Below are positions 43,413-52,463 of a stretch of 64,000 nucleotides of DNA, one piece after another. Origin of the DNA: Aldehydirespirator sp965261105 (GTDB lineage: Bacteria > Actinomycetota > Acidimicrobiia > Acidimicrobiales > Aldehydirespiratoraceae); NCBI GenBank assembly GCA_965261105.1, contig CBDHCM010000006.1:2542001-2606000 (forward strand). The letters run 5' to 3'. Made by a program: the position numbers and the translations under genes. A model generated the notes under the pieces. The model worked only from the letters and a program-made list of their open reading frames with translations. It did no database searches and was not told the DNA's origin. Positions within the stretch are counted from its first letter, which is position 1. Each line of letters begins with the position of its first letter.

Positions 43413-44170
43413 TTGTACCTGTGCTTCGTAGATGAGTCCGGGACACACGGGACGAGCCCGGTGCTCGTCGTGGGGGCATCGTCATCCATGAGGAGGACGC
43501 GTGGCACCTGCAGCAGCGCCTGGATTCGTTCCTGTTCCACAAGCTGAACGCTCTCGGGCATGACCACAGCGAGTTCGAGCTTCACGGATCCGAGATCTGG
43601 CGCGGCGGCAAGCAGTGGGCCAAGGTCGAGCCAGACGACCGCCGCCGGATCCTCCACAGTGCCTTTGGAGCGGTAGCGGGCTACACCCCTATCAACCCCG
43701 AGCTGCCGTGGCGGCTCATCGGAGCCGTGATGGAGCGCGACCCTGCCCGCCGGAAGCTCCGCGCCTACGAGCTCGTGACCAAGAAGTTCGACGACTTCGT
43801 GTACCGGATCAGCAGCAGAGGCCTCCAGCAGCGAGGACTGATCATCCACGACCACAGCGGCATCGAGGGCACCCTGCAGAACTGGACCACCCAATGGCGC
43901 GAGGCCAGCAGCTCGCTCGGTCAACTGAGGAACCTCGCCGAGGTGCCGCTGTTCGCTGATTCGCGCGCCACCAGAGCGCTGCGGGCGGCCGACCTCGTTG
44001 CCTATGCCCTGTTCAGGTACTACTCCCGGCCGGGCGGCACGCGAGACGAGCGGTACATGCGCCACCTCTGGCGGCAATTCGACGCAGAAGATGGGCGGAT
44101 GCACGGCCTGATCCACGACTGCTCGTACCACTACAGGTGCCGATGCCCCGCATGCGCAAGCCGCCGATGA
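43413..44170 (+). pseudogene. DUF3800 protein with one-base frameshift
   Basis: A TTG at 43413, with AGGAGGA just upstream, opens YLCFVDESGTHGTSPVLVVG, the signature start of DUF3800 proteins (predicted RNase H-like fold). The continuation IVIHEEDAWHLQQRLDSF...HGSEIW is in the next frame; it includes DSRATRALRAADLVAYALFRYY near the end, also typical. The frames join if the G-run at 43472-43476 had six instead of five G. So either the gene is newly inactivated or the run was miscalled. Without the break it would have ~252 residues. It heads a set that continues with the membrane protein at 44225. Confidence 0.7.
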
Positions 44171-44224
44171 GTTGGGCCAAGCTGCAACGCGTGGAGATCG
44201 TTCCACAGGAAGGAAGTTCGATCC

Positions 44225-44701
44225 ATGTCCAACGGTGGCGGACCCTCGATCGCCGGACTCATCCTCACCGAGGCCCGTGAACTGCGCCGCAAGCAAGACG
44301 AGCGTCTGCGCGGCCTGCAGGCCCTGTCGCGCAGCATCCTTGCCGGGTTCCTCTCAGCAGGGCTCATAGCGCTCGCAGCGCAGCCCGCCGATGCCCCAAT
44401 CAGTCACGAGTTCGGCCTCTTGGTCACTTACACCGCCGTGGGCCTCGTGGTCATGACACTGCTCGTCGAACTCTCAGCTAGTCGCTGGAGAGAAGGCACC
44501 GACGTTGAGGCCCTCGACTACTTCTCTAACGAAGCCACAAGCGTCGAGGGCTTCGAGTTGTCTCTTGCGCTTACCCACGAAGGACATCGGAAACACAACG
44601 AGAAGTCTCTGACTAGAACCAAACGCCTGATCGCGCTTCAGGTCTATGCCACCTTCGGCGGCGGCACCCTTCTCCTAGCCTTGCTTCTCGGGGTAACGTG
44701 A
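44225..44701 (+). CDS. Three-helix membrane protein, copy A
   Basis: 158 residues. After an N-terminal helical part (EARELRRKQDERLRGLQALSRS) come hydrophobic segments at ~38-52, ~65-83 and ~140-157, with a soluble ~55-residue section between the second and third. It aligns along its whole length with the protein at 48531 (ALSRS.(L/V)AG..SA, PI...F..L, LVE...SRW..(G/T)TD, KR..A.Q.YAT.G.G.LL). The layout resembles the small membrane effectors of defence systems (SLATT-like), but I cannot place it in a family. GGAAGGAAG precedes the ATG. Its stop region is shared with copy B, and each copy is followed by a ~50-residue protein. Confidence 0.7.
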   Translation: MSNGGGPSIAGLILTEARELRRKQDERLRGLQALSRSILAGFLSAGLIALAAQPADAPISHEFGLLVTYTAVGLVVMTLLVELSASRWREGTDVEALDYFSNEATSVEGFELSLALTHEGHRKHNEKSLTRTKRLIALQVYATFGGGTLLLALLLGVT

Positions 44702-44705
44702 CTGC

Positions 44706-44858
44706 ATGGGAAAAACCAATGCTGCCAGCACCGGCCCAGAGCGGCCCGAGGGCCCACGGCCGAAGGACCTCCCGAGCGTCACCGTGAGTCGAGGCCTCAT
44801 TGGCATCCCCGAGGTCCTCAAGTTCTGGCGCTGGAACAAGACGGCCCCCGCCTCATAA
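44706..44858 (+). CDS. 50-residue partner protein of membrane protein A
   Basis: Starts four bases after the membrane-protein stop, within a junction sequence (GGTAACGTGACTGCATGGG) that is repeated almost exactly at the copy-B junction. The product ends SVTVSRGLIGIPEVLKFWRWNKTAPAS; the block VSxGLIxxPxVxxxWRxW is shared with the small protein at 49036. A basic/aromatic C-terminal helix could bind membranes or the partner. No family recognised. Confidence 0.6.
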   Translation: MGKTNAASTGPERPEGPRPKDLPSVTVSRGLIGIPEVLKFWRWNKTAPAS

Positions 44859-44916
44859 CCACCCCCGGCGGAGCCCCTCCAAGGCCGCCCGACCGTTAGG
44901 GCGTGAGGCCGAACAC

Positions 44917-45231
44917 CTACAGCGCCTCGGGGCCTTCGAGAATGGCGGTGGCCGCGTCGAACGCAGTTTGCTCATCGGGGCCTGCTGATCTGGCAGCCTC
45001 GACAGCTTCGACAAAGAGGGGGTGGTCGATGTCCACGTCGAAGGCCGGCTTGCCCCACAGGCCCGCCTGACGCATCGCGAGGCAGGCGAGCGTGTCGGTG
45101 TCGGCCTCAGGATGGGTGTCGGTGGGTGACTCGAAGACGAGGCGGCCGCCTGGCTTGAGCAGCTCCTCGAGCGCAGAGGGGCTCATCTGCGCCGGGGCGA
45201 GGGCGGCGGATCGGCGGTCTTCGTCGGTCAT
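44917..45231 (-). CDS. Small acidic hypothetical protein
   Basis: 104 residues from the ATG at 45231. It is acidic, with MSPSALEELLKPGGRLVFESPTDTHPEADTDTLACLAMRQAGLW as the most structured part. It is divergent from the Fic gene, with a 10-bp inverted repeat in the shared region. It could be linked to the Fic protein, but nothing in the sequence shows that it is an antitoxin. Confidence 0.5.
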   Translation of the reverse strand: MTDEDRRSAALAPAQMSPSALEELLKPGGRLVFESPTDTHPEADTDTLACLAMRQAGLWGKPAFDVDIDHPLFVEAVEAARSAGPDEQTAFDAATAILEGPEAL

Positions 45232-45326
45232 GTCGCTCAACGTACCCCCAGCACAGGCCGCTGGCCTGCGGGGGCGGAGGACGTCCGCTAGCGGCCCCGG
45301 ATTCTGCTCGCTGGGGTCGACGCAGC

Positions 45327-45358
45327 AGTCTTGGGTTGCTGGTCGCCGACCCAAGACT
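45327..45358. promoter_or_regulatory. 10-bp inverted repeat upstream of Fic gene
   Basis: AGTCTTGGGT (45327-45336) and ACCCAAGACT (45349-45358) are perfect inverted copies separated by 12 bases. They lie between the divergent genes at 45231 and 45409. A second signal, GTCTAG repeated at 12-base spacing (45369 and 45381), follows. Probable operator sites. Confidence 0.55.
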
Positions 45359-45408
45359 GTGTGTGTTAGTCTAGGGTTTGGTCTAGTGGACGCAAGGAGG
45401 TTGCTGAC

Positions 45409-46797
45409 ATGGCCCGATGGCCAGCGGCGCGCCGCAGGCAGGTGACGGCGCGCAATGAGCTGTGGCGCAACTGGGACGAGGAATCAACCCCGACGATCGA
45501 CGTGACCCAGACCGTCCCGGCGCTGATCGCCCGCCGGGCAGTGCCCGCTGTAGACGAAGCCGCCGCTGGGCGGCTGGCCGAGGCGGCCACGGCAGTGACG
45601 GCGCTGAACGATACCGCCGGGGCGGGGGCGGGATCGCTGGGGCATCTCGGCGCAGTGCTGATCCGCGCCGATGCTGTCGCGTCATCGTCGATAGAGCACA
45701 TCACGGCCCCCTCTGCCGAGCTCGCCGCCCGTCTCGCCGACCTCGACGACGACACCGACACGGCCCGCTACCCGGCCGGGACCGAGTTGGTCGCGGCAAG
45801 CGTGACCACCGCCCTCGCCGCGCGCTCCAGCCGGTCCGAGGTGTCCGCTGGATGGTTCCATCGACTGCACCGCTCTCTGCTCGCCGCTGACCGGGACATC
45901 GAGCGGCGTCATCTGGGGGCGTGGCGCGACTGCCCGGTGTGGATCGGCGAAGACCGCTCCACCGCCGGCTTTGAGGGGCCTCCATATCGGCAGGTGCCCC
46001 ACCTGATGGACGATCTCATTGGGTTCGCGGCCCGCCGCGACGTGCACCCGGTGCTGCATGCAGCAATAGCACACGCCCAGTTCGAGACGATCCACCCCTA
46101 CGTCGACGGCAACGGCAGAATCGGACGGTTGCTGATCCACAGGCTGCTGCCCGCAGGCGCGGCACCCGTGCCGGTAGCGCTAGGGCTGCTCAACAACCCG
46201 GACCGCTACGTCGCCGGGCTACGCCACTACGCCGCCGGCGACCTCGACACCTGGATCGGCACGTTCGCCGACGCGATCGTGCTGGGAGCCTCAGCAGCCC
46301 AGCAGATCGTCGTTCGCGTCGACCAACTCCGCGTCGACTACCGGCGCCGGGTCCGGACCCGGCGCGGGTCGGCTGTCCCCGCAGTCATCGACTCGCTGTT
46401 CAGCTCACCAGCTCTGACGACCCGCTCGATCGAGGATCGTTTCGGGGTGACCGAGGCACGCGCTCAACAGATCCTCCATCAGCTTGCAGACGCCGAGATC
46501 CTGCAACGCAGCGAAATGCGGGCGGGCGGGCGCAGCGTGTGGATCGCTCCAGACGTCATCGACGCAGTGGACACGATCCATGCTGCCGCGCGGCGCCGCT
46601 CCATCGCCGTCGGCCGCGTCCACCCCCGCCCCGGCCCCCCGGCGGGCAAAGCCCACTCAGGTGGACTCCGGCCGCCAGCAATCGCCGCGCCACCAGCGCC
46701 GGCGGGCCTGTGCCTAGCGCCACGCAAACACGGCGGCCGCTGCCAGAACCCGAAACCACCAAGAGGGCAATGCTGCGCGGCCGGCCATCAGCACTGA
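45409..46797 (+). CDS. Fic family protein (predicted AMP transferase)
   Basis: 462 residues. The Fic motif IHPYVDGNGRIGRLL (~227-240) is intact, with the catalytic His that transfers AMP from ATP to a target protein. Near residue 92 the autoinhibitory-helix position reads SSSIEH, where most family members have (S/T)xxxE(G/N); the Glu is kept but the last residue is His. The C-terminal part holds a winged HTH (TTRSIEDRFGVTEARAQQILHQLADAEILQRS, ~335-370) and a Pro-rich tail with a CxC/H cluster. AAGGAGG precedes the ATG. Together these suggest a self-regulated Fic/HTH protein of the type found in mobile regions. Confidence 0.85.
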   Translation: MARWPAARRRQVTARNELWRNWDEESTPTIDVTQTVPALIARRAVPAVDEAAAGRLAEAATAVTALNDTAGAGAGSLGHLGAVLIRADAVASSSIEHITAPSAELAARLADLDDDTDTARYPAGTELVAASVTTALAARSSRSEVSAGWFHRLHRSLLAADRDIERRHLGAWRDCPVWIGEDRSTAGFEGPPYRQVPHLMDDLIGFAARRDVHPVLHAAIAHAQFETIHPYVDGNGRIGRLLIHRLLPAGAAPVPVALGLLNNPDRYVAGLRHYAAGDLDTWIGTFADAIVLGASAAQQIVVRVDQLRVDYRRRVRTRRGSAVPAVIDSLFSSPALTTRSIEDRFGVTEARAQQILHQLADAEILQRSEMRAGGRSVWIAPDVIDAVDTIHAAARRRSIAVGRVHPRPGPPAGKAHSGGLRPPAIAAPPAPAGLCLAPRKHGGRCQNPKPPRGQCCAAGHQH

Positions 46798-46824
46798 ACA
46801 GCCCAGCCCCTCAGAGGATGTCGG

Positions 46825-48232
46825 CTAGCTGCACCCGGCTTCGGTCGCTACAGCCTTCCACGCAGCTCTCACCGCACGGTCATAAGACGGCCGAGTGGCT
46901 TCCAGCGCTGACCGGGCTTCAGCCAGCACAGATTCAGCCGCGCGCCAGGCCTCCTCGGCTTGGTCGATGGCGGCCTGGGCTTCAGCAACAGCCGCTTCGC
47001 TTCGCTCCACCGCAGCACGAGCTTCGATCACATGAGCGTCGGCCTCGATGTCGGTCACTGCTCTCGATGCGGCATCTGTTCGGACGTCGGCAGCTTCGGC
47101 CAGCGCGGCGCTCTCAAGGAGATCGAGGGCGACGTGGTAGGCGTCCCACGCGATCAGGTCGGTGCCGGGATGGAATCTGCCCCGCTGCCCTGCGCGCGCT
47201 GCGGCGATCCTGTCGCGGGCAGCGACGAAGGCCCGATGGGCGCTGCCGCCGACGGCCCAGTGGGCGTCTTCAGCCTCTGAGGCGGCAACAGACTCCGACG
47301 AGGGAACCGAATCCGCCACAGCAGAGCGCACCGCTCGAGCAGCGGCCCGGTACGCGAGATCGTCGTAGGCCGGCTGTCGGTCAAAGACGAGCCCAGCGCC
47401 CCGGTCGAGCTCCTCCTCATATAGGCGATAGAAGTCGCCAAGATCGAGTCTGCGCAACCAGTCCGCATCCTCGGCCAGCGGCCACGCCGCGACCCATGCG
47501 GACATGGCCGCTTCGTGCGCTGCGGTGATGTTGGTCATAAACCTTGCGCGCTCGGCCAACTCATCGAGCCTCACAACCAGTGCAGCCTGAGCTGCATACG
47601 CGGCGTCGCGGGCAGCCATGTCAGCTATCCATCCCGCAGCACCCTGTGCGACGGAAGCATGACGGATGTCGAGGTTGTCTTCCGCTTCGTTGTAGGCGGC
47701 CTCTCTCGCCGCCTGGAAAGCAACATCTGCGCGATTGTCGTCGGCATCGCCCACGACGACACTGATCGACGCGATCGCTTCCACCACGGCGGCCTGCACC
47801 TCGGCCTCGGCTCGAGCGGCCGCCGCGGCCGCCTCTGCATCAGCGTAAGCGGCCGCCTCAGCTTCGGTTTCAGCTGTCGCGGCCGCGGCAGCCGCCTCCC
47901 ACGCCGCTCGAGCTCGCTGGGGGCCTCCTCGACCAGAATCCTCGCTTCGGTCACAGCTCTCTCCGCGGCAACAATCCGAGCCTCAGCAGTGACACGGCCC
48001 GTGCCAGCCTCTCCTAACGCGGCGGCCAGAGCGGGGCAACAGGACGCTCGGCCGACTCCTGCGCCTCGCCCGACTCTTGAGCGCCCGTGGTCTCCTGCAA
48101 CTGCCCGAGCTCCTGCGCTCCCCCGCCATTCTCATCGGAGGCCGGCTCCTCGCCGCCCCCGCAGCTGCTCGCTGCGACCAGCACAGCCAGCAGGATCGCC
48201 GGTGCACGACAAAGACGGTGCCGGATGCACAT
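46825..48232 (-). pseudogene. Ala-rich coiled-coil lipoprotein, split by two one-base frameshifts
   Basis: Three overlapping frames line up as one protein. The ATG at 48232 starts a lipoprotein signal peptide ending LVAASSC and an acidic linker (EEPASDENGG...). The coding then continues in the next frame (ALGEAGTGRVTAEARIVAAERAVTEARILVEEAP) and in the third (RARAAWEAAAAAATAETEAEAAAYADAE...) to a stop at 46825, giving about 468 residues. One extra C at each of the runs 48033-48036 and 47919-47923 (G on the plus strand) would restore a single frame. The long Ala/Glu/Arg-rich helices suggest a surface-anchored coiled coil. It is either degraded or carries sequencing errors. Confidence 0.6.
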
Positions 48233-48530
48233 GGCGGCGAACTTACGCCATGTCACATGGGCTGGCAAGAGGCGTGACACTCCGAACCGCCAAGGGGCCC
48301 CCGGAGTTCTTCGCACTGTTTCAAAGACGCGGCGACCCGATCGGCTACACCTAGAGCATCGCACCGGCCCACACCCCGACGAAGCCGAATCCCCCACGGA
48401 GTCCGCCCACCCCCGACAACCACCCAGCCCCGGACAAATCCACCGCGTTTTCCCCCGAAAAGACCAGCGCCCTATTTCGCGACTCTGCTACCCATGGGGA
48501 TGGACCCACCGAGAAGGATCCACCGAACAC

Positions 48531-49031
48531 ATGGCCAACGGCCCAACGACGCAACCACACACGCTGATGCTCAGCGAGGTCCGCGACCAGAACAACAAGC
48601 TGTACCAGCAGCTCCGCAGCCTCATCGCCCTATCGCGCAGCCTCGTCGCGGGTGCCGTCTCAGCTGCGCTGTTCGCCTTCCTCAGCTGGCCCGACGACAT
48701 ACCGATCAACGACGACTTCGCCAGACTCGCCCTCTACATCATGGCGCTGCTCGTGCTGCTGGGGATGCTCGTCGAGGCTGGCGGCAGCCGCTGGGTTCAG
48801 ACCGACATCAACGACCTTCTCCAGCGCCACTCCCAGGTCACCCCCCTGCCCCCAACCCAAGCCGCGACCCTGCTCGAACTGGCCCTCTTTTTGACGCTCA
48901 GCTCCAACCTTGAGCAGAACAAACGCCTAGTCCGCTCCATCAAGAGACGCGTCGCGACCCAGACCTACGCCACCATCGGCGCCGGTCTGCTGCTCTTCGC
49001 TGTACTGCTCGGCGTCTTGGAGGTAACGTGA
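48531..49031 (+). CDS. Three-helix membrane protein, copy B
   Basis: 166 residues; full-length paralogue of the protein at 44225 with the same three hydrophobic segments (SLVAGAVSAALFAFLSW ~38-55, LALYIMALLVLLGMLVEAGG ~66-85, and TYATIGAGLLLFAVLLGVLEV at the end) and the same basic stretch KRLVRSIKRRVATQTYAT before the last one. AAGGA lies upstream of the ATG. The DNA around its stop (GGTAACGTGAGTGCATGGG) is almost identical to that of copy A. It is followed by two small proteins instead of one. Confidence 0.7.
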   Translation: MANGPTTQPHTLMLSEVRDQNNKLYQQLRSLIALSRSLVAGAVSAALFAFLSWPDDIPINDDFARLALYIMALLVLLGMLVEAGGSRWVQTDINDLLQRHSQVTPLPPTQAATLLELALFLTLSSNLEQNKRLVRSIKRRVATQTYATIGAGLLLFAVLLGVLEVT

Positions 49032-49035
49032 GTGC

Positions 49036-49191
49036 ATGGGCAGCGAAACCCTTGAAGCCCCCGCCGGTGACGACCACGAGAGCATCCCCGAAGTCGAGCC
49101 CATAAAGAGCGCCGTCGTCAGCCAGGGCCTCATCAGCTTCCCCGACGTAATCGCCCTCTGGCGCCGTTGGCGACACCCCAAACCTGCCTGA
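49036..49191 (+). CDS. 51-residue partner protein of membrane protein B
   Basis: Starts four bases after the membrane-protein stop. The acidic first half is followed by SAVVSQGLISFPDVIALWRRWRHPKPA, sharing VSxGLIxxPxVxxxWRxW with the protein at 44706 and the ending RHPKPA with the one at 49239. No family recognised. Confidence 0.6.
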   Translation: MGSETLEAPAGDDHESIPEVEPIKSAVVSQGLISFPDVIALWRRWRHPKPA

Positions 49192-49238
49192 ACTCGACGC
49201 CCTCGGGGCAGCGCTGGCAACAAAGTGAAAGTGAGCGC

Positions 49239-49394
49239 ATGGGCGACGCCCAAGCACCCGACAGCAGTCACAACGGGCTCAACGGGCCCAGCAAGTACCC
49301 GAGCATCACCACCCACCGGGGAGCGTTGCCTGAGTCCTGGTTCCCCAAGTGGCTGCTGCGCTGGCTGCAACGCAGGCATCCCAAGCCGGCCTGA
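49239..49394 (+). CDS. Second 51-residue small protein of module B
   Basis: The ATG sits in GTGAGCGCATGGGC, like the starts of the other two small genes. The product ends LPESWFPKWLLRWLQRRHPKPA, sharing the W..W basic helix and the exact ending RHPKPA with the preceding gene, while the first half differs (GLNGPSKYPSITTHRG). It probably arose by duplication of the small-protein gene. Confidence 0.55.
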   Translation: MGDAQAPDSSHNGLNGPSKYPSITTHRGALPESWFPKWLLRWLQRRHPKPA

Positions 49395-49698
49395 CCCCTC
49401 ACCGGCGCACAGTGTCGGACTTAGCCCCGGCGCGGAGGCCCGCCACATCGCGGCCTGAGTGATCCCAGCGACCGCGCGAACCGCTGCGAGGTCTGCAGGT
49501 CCGCCCAGCGCTATCCGTCACGCATCCGCGCGGTCCGGTGAGATGTCCTTCGTCGGCGGCGCGCTGGCACCTCCAAATGGGCCCGCCAGCACAACTGGCG
49601 ACAGACCATCCATTCCGACGGGCGCTGCGCTACCGAGTCGACGGGCTGCGGGCTACCGCACCGCCGCCAAGACCCCGAGCGGGCGCGGTGCGGCGTCG
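49395..49698. other. Possible decayed coding remnant
   Basis: No intact gene. On the plus strand two stretches look protein-like: one with RCEVCRSAQRYPSRIRAVR ending in a stop near 49540, another reading SKWARQHNWRQTIHSDGRC near 49570-49620. They may be pieces of a lost zinc-finger protein; support is weak. Confidence 0.25.
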
Positions 49699-51402
49699 TT
49701 ATGCGCGACGTGATTTCTCGCGTGTAATCGCGCCCCAGACGATCGCTCGATCGGGATCGGTGGCTGCCGCGTTGTCAGCGAGGCCAGCGAGCCGATCCTC
49801 GGGGATCGTTCGACCGGCTGTGATCTCAGCGAAGATCTGATGAATGCTGACGAGGTCGGCCAGTTGATGATTTCCTTGGTCGCGTAGACGGCGTGCGCAG
49901 TCTTCGTACTTCGCAACGCCGCTGTCGAGGTTGCCGCGGACCGCTTCAATGAGTCCCGCCGTCGCCAGAGCCGGTTCGCATTCTGAGGGGTCGGGGAGCA
50001 CGCGTGCGGCTTCGTCGGGCTTGGCGTCCATGGCGAGAGCGAAGGCAACGTTGTTGCGCAGGGCATCGTCATGGATGCCGCGTCTGAGCCCCGCCCGTCC
50101 CACTTGAGCCGCCTGCCGGTAGTCGCCGGCGTGCAGAGACAGCACGTAGGTGGCGGTGACGTGTGCATCAGCCGAGAACGGTTCGTGGTGTGTCCACGCC
50201 ACAGCCGCTTCGACGCATCGGTCGAACTCCAGACGCAGGAACGCCACCTTGCTCTCAACGCACAACAGCGCTGTGGTGTCGTGGTGCTTGCGCAGCTCGC
50301 TGTAGGCCGCCTCCAGCGTCGGCAGATCCTTAGTCGTCCGTGCTGTGGCAGCGAGCGCTCGGGCGATCCCCTTACTGCGATAGTCGCATCGGCGCAGCGC
50401 CGCAGCCGCGGCACCAAACACCTCGCTGCGGGCCATCGGCGGGCTGTCCAGCAACAAGATGTCGAGTCCGAGTTCCTCCTTTCGGGCCGCTGATGCGTTA
50501 CGGGCCGCCCGCGACGCCTTCGCCCTTCTGAGCCGACGCAGCGCCCCGGCGGTGTCTCCGCCGACGTTGAGCGCCGCCGCCGCGGCACGCTCCAGACCGA
50601 TGTCGAGGGGGTGGTAGCCGATCAGACGGTCGACGGTCGCGACGGCGTCGGGGGCTCTGTCTTGTGAGATCAGCAAAGCGGCTAGGTTCAGCCCGGCTGA
50701 GCGATCAGTTGGGTCCAGTGCCGCCGCGGCTGTCATGGCGCGCGTGGCCTTGCCGATGGAGCCCACGGCTGCATACGCGAATCCAAGGGCGCCCAAAGCG
50801 TCGGGAGCGTCGGGTACGTCCCTCAGCGCCTCTCGCAGCACCCGAATGGCGTCGTGGTAACGGCCCACCTGCACAAACAGGGCCCCCTTGAGAGCCAACG
50901 CTGCCTGGGTGCCGCTCTGGGACAGAAGCTCCAGCGCCTCGTGGGGATCTCCTTGGTGCGCGGCTATGCGCGCCGCCAGCACCGCGGCTGCGCTTCTGGA
51001 GCCGACTTCGGTGGCGCCTGCTGCGAGCAGCTTGTGCAGCGCCTCCCGCGCGGAGGCGATCTCGCCAAGCGCCACAAGGATCTGTGCCACGACCATCAGC
51101 GCCGGAGCGTCGACGGTGTCGTGACCTAGGACTCGCCGAGCAGCCTCGAGGGCGCTGATCCGATGCCCGAAGCTGAACTCGCTGCTCGCCAGCCTCGCCT
51201 GAGCGGTTGGCGAACCGGGATGGGCACGGGCGAGAGCCCGTGCCTGCAGCAGATCCCCGTCGACATGTTCGACGGTGCTGTCCGCCGGCGCGGCCGGCTC
51301 TGATGCCGGCTGTTCCTGACTCGCTGGCACCCCGACACGGCCAGCGCGCAGCCCGAAACCTTCGACGGGTCGTTCGTTCAGGATCATCGTCATACGCGTC
51401 AC
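49699..51402 (-). CDS. TPR-repeat protein of the kinase operon
   Basis: 567 residues, almost entirely helical repeats of the TPR type, for example ALKGALFVQVGRYHDAIRVLREAL, DALGALGFAYAAVGSIGKATRAM and SAGLNLAALLISQDRAPDAVATVDRL. It lacks a signal peptide and transmembrane segments, so it is cytosolic. The GTG at 51402 overlaps the kinase stop (GTGA), implying coupled synthesis. TPR proteins scaffold protein complexes; here it probably works with, or is phosphorylated by, the upstream Ser/Thr kinase. The exact role is unknown. Confidence 0.75.
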   Translation of the reverse strand: MTRMTMILNERPVEGFGLRAGRVGVPASQEQPASEPAAPADSTVEHVDGDLLQARALARAHPGSPTAQARLASSEFSFGHRISALEAARRVLGHDTVDAPALMVVAQILVALGEIASAREALHKLLAAGATEVGSRSAAAVLAARIAAHQGDPHEALELLSQSGTQAALALKGALFVQVGRYHDAIRVLREALRDVPDAPDALGALGFAYAAVGSIGKATRAMTAAAALDPTDRSAGLNLAALLISQDRAPDAVATVDRLIGYHPLDIGLERAAAAALNVGGDTAGALRRLRRAKASRAARNASAARKEELGLDILLLDSPPMARSEVFGAAAAALRRCDYRSKGIARALAATARTTKDLPTLEAAYSELRKHHDTTALLCVESKVAFLRLEFDRCVEAAVAWTHHEPFSADAHVTATYVLSLHAGDYRQAAQVGRAGLRRGIHDDALRNNVAFALAMDAKPDEAARVLPDPSECEPALATAGLIEAVRGNLDSGVAKYEDCARRLRDQGNHQLADLVSIHQIFAEITAGRTIPEDRLAGLADNAAATDPDRAIVWGAITREKSRRA

Positions 51403-52463
51403 CTTCTACTAGCGGCTGATTTCACGGCACGGCTGTGTTCGAGGTTCTTGATGATGATGTCCACGCGCCTGATCGCCCACAACAGCCCCCAGGCCGGGGT
51501 GTTGCGCTCGACGCGGAAACGGCGTCCCCTGCGGACCGGTACGGGATGGCACATCTGGCGCACCAGATCCACGACGAGACGCCGGATCTCCGGCGGTGCC
51601 TCATCGGCCAGCAACCCCAACACAGCCTCGTGAATCTCGACCATGTGACGTGCCGCTGCTCCGAAGCCGGCCTCGCGGTCTTGTGGGCTCATGTTGCCCA
51701 CGTCTCTGATGTGGGAATCCCAGTAGGGCAGCGTCATCGACGTGATCGACTGCCCGGTCGCGATCTCATACAGCACCGACCCCAGCAGGTACATGTCAGC
51801 CCGTCTGAACGCTACGTAATCGGTGCCTCCCAAAAGCCACAGATGCTCTGGCGGGGCGTGGCTGCGATCGCCTCGGCCCGCCGCGTAGGCGCTCACATCC
51901 AACCGGGGCGGACGGGAAAGGTCGCGGCTACGTCCCAGATCAGAGACCTTGGCGGTGGGCCTTCGAGTCCCGGTGCCGAACAGCAAGACATTGGACGCCT
52001 TCAAGTCTCGGTGCACCATCGCTTTGACATGCATCTGATGGACCCCAACCACAACATCGCGAAAGAGCCGCAGCTTGTCTGACCAATCGACCTCGTGGCG
52101 CAGCAGCAGCAACTCGCTCAGCGCTGCATCGGCCAGCTCCATCACATGGAAGCGGACCGTCAACGGCAACGGGGTCTCATGGACGGTGACAGTGATGGTG
52201 GAGCTGCCCGAGTCCAGGAGACCGACCACGTTGCGGCTCTTGCTCAGGGCTTCGAGCAACTCCCCCTCGTGGTCGAACTCGACTGGCGATTCTGGATGCG
52301 TAGCGGCAGCGCTCGGCTGCAGCAGCTTCACCGCGACCAGCGCCCCGGATCGCTGGTCGACGGCCTTGAACACATGCGAGAAGCCACCATCGGCGAGATG
52401 GCTGACGAGCCGGTAACGCCCGGCGAGAGTCTGATCGAGATAGGCGTCAGCAACGCCGGCCAT
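51399..52463 (-). CDS. Ser/Thr protein kinase
   Basis: 354 residues from the ATG at 52463. It contains the eukaryotic-type kinase motifs: glycine loop LADGGFSHVFKA (~24-35, with the first Gly replaced), ATP-binding Lys in VAVKLL (~44), catalytic HRDLKASNVLL (~150) and DLG (in place of DFG) in VSDLGRSRDL (~172), then APPEHLWLL as the APE segment. There is no transmembrane helix or PASTA domain, so it is a soluble kinase. Its start lies inside the end of the XRE gene (17-base overlap) and its stop overlaps the TPR gene. Confidence 0.85.
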   Translation of the reverse strand: MAGVADAYLDQTLAGRYRLVSHLADGGFSHVFKAVDQRSGALVAVKLLQPSAAATHPESPVEFDHEGELLEALSKSRNVVGLLDSGSSTITVTVHETPLPLTVRFHVMELADAALSELLLLRHEVDWSDKLRLFRDVVVGVHQMHVKAMVHRDLKASNVLLFGTGTRRPTAKVSDLGRSRDLSRPPRLDVSAYAAGRGDRSHAPPEHLWLLGGTDYVAFRRADMYLLGSVLYEIATGQSITSMTLPYWDSHIRDVGNMSPQDREAGFGAAARHMVEIHEAVLGLLADEAPPEIRRLVVDLVRQMCHPVPVRRGRRFRVERNTPAWGLLWAIRRVDIIIKNLEHSRAVKSAASRR

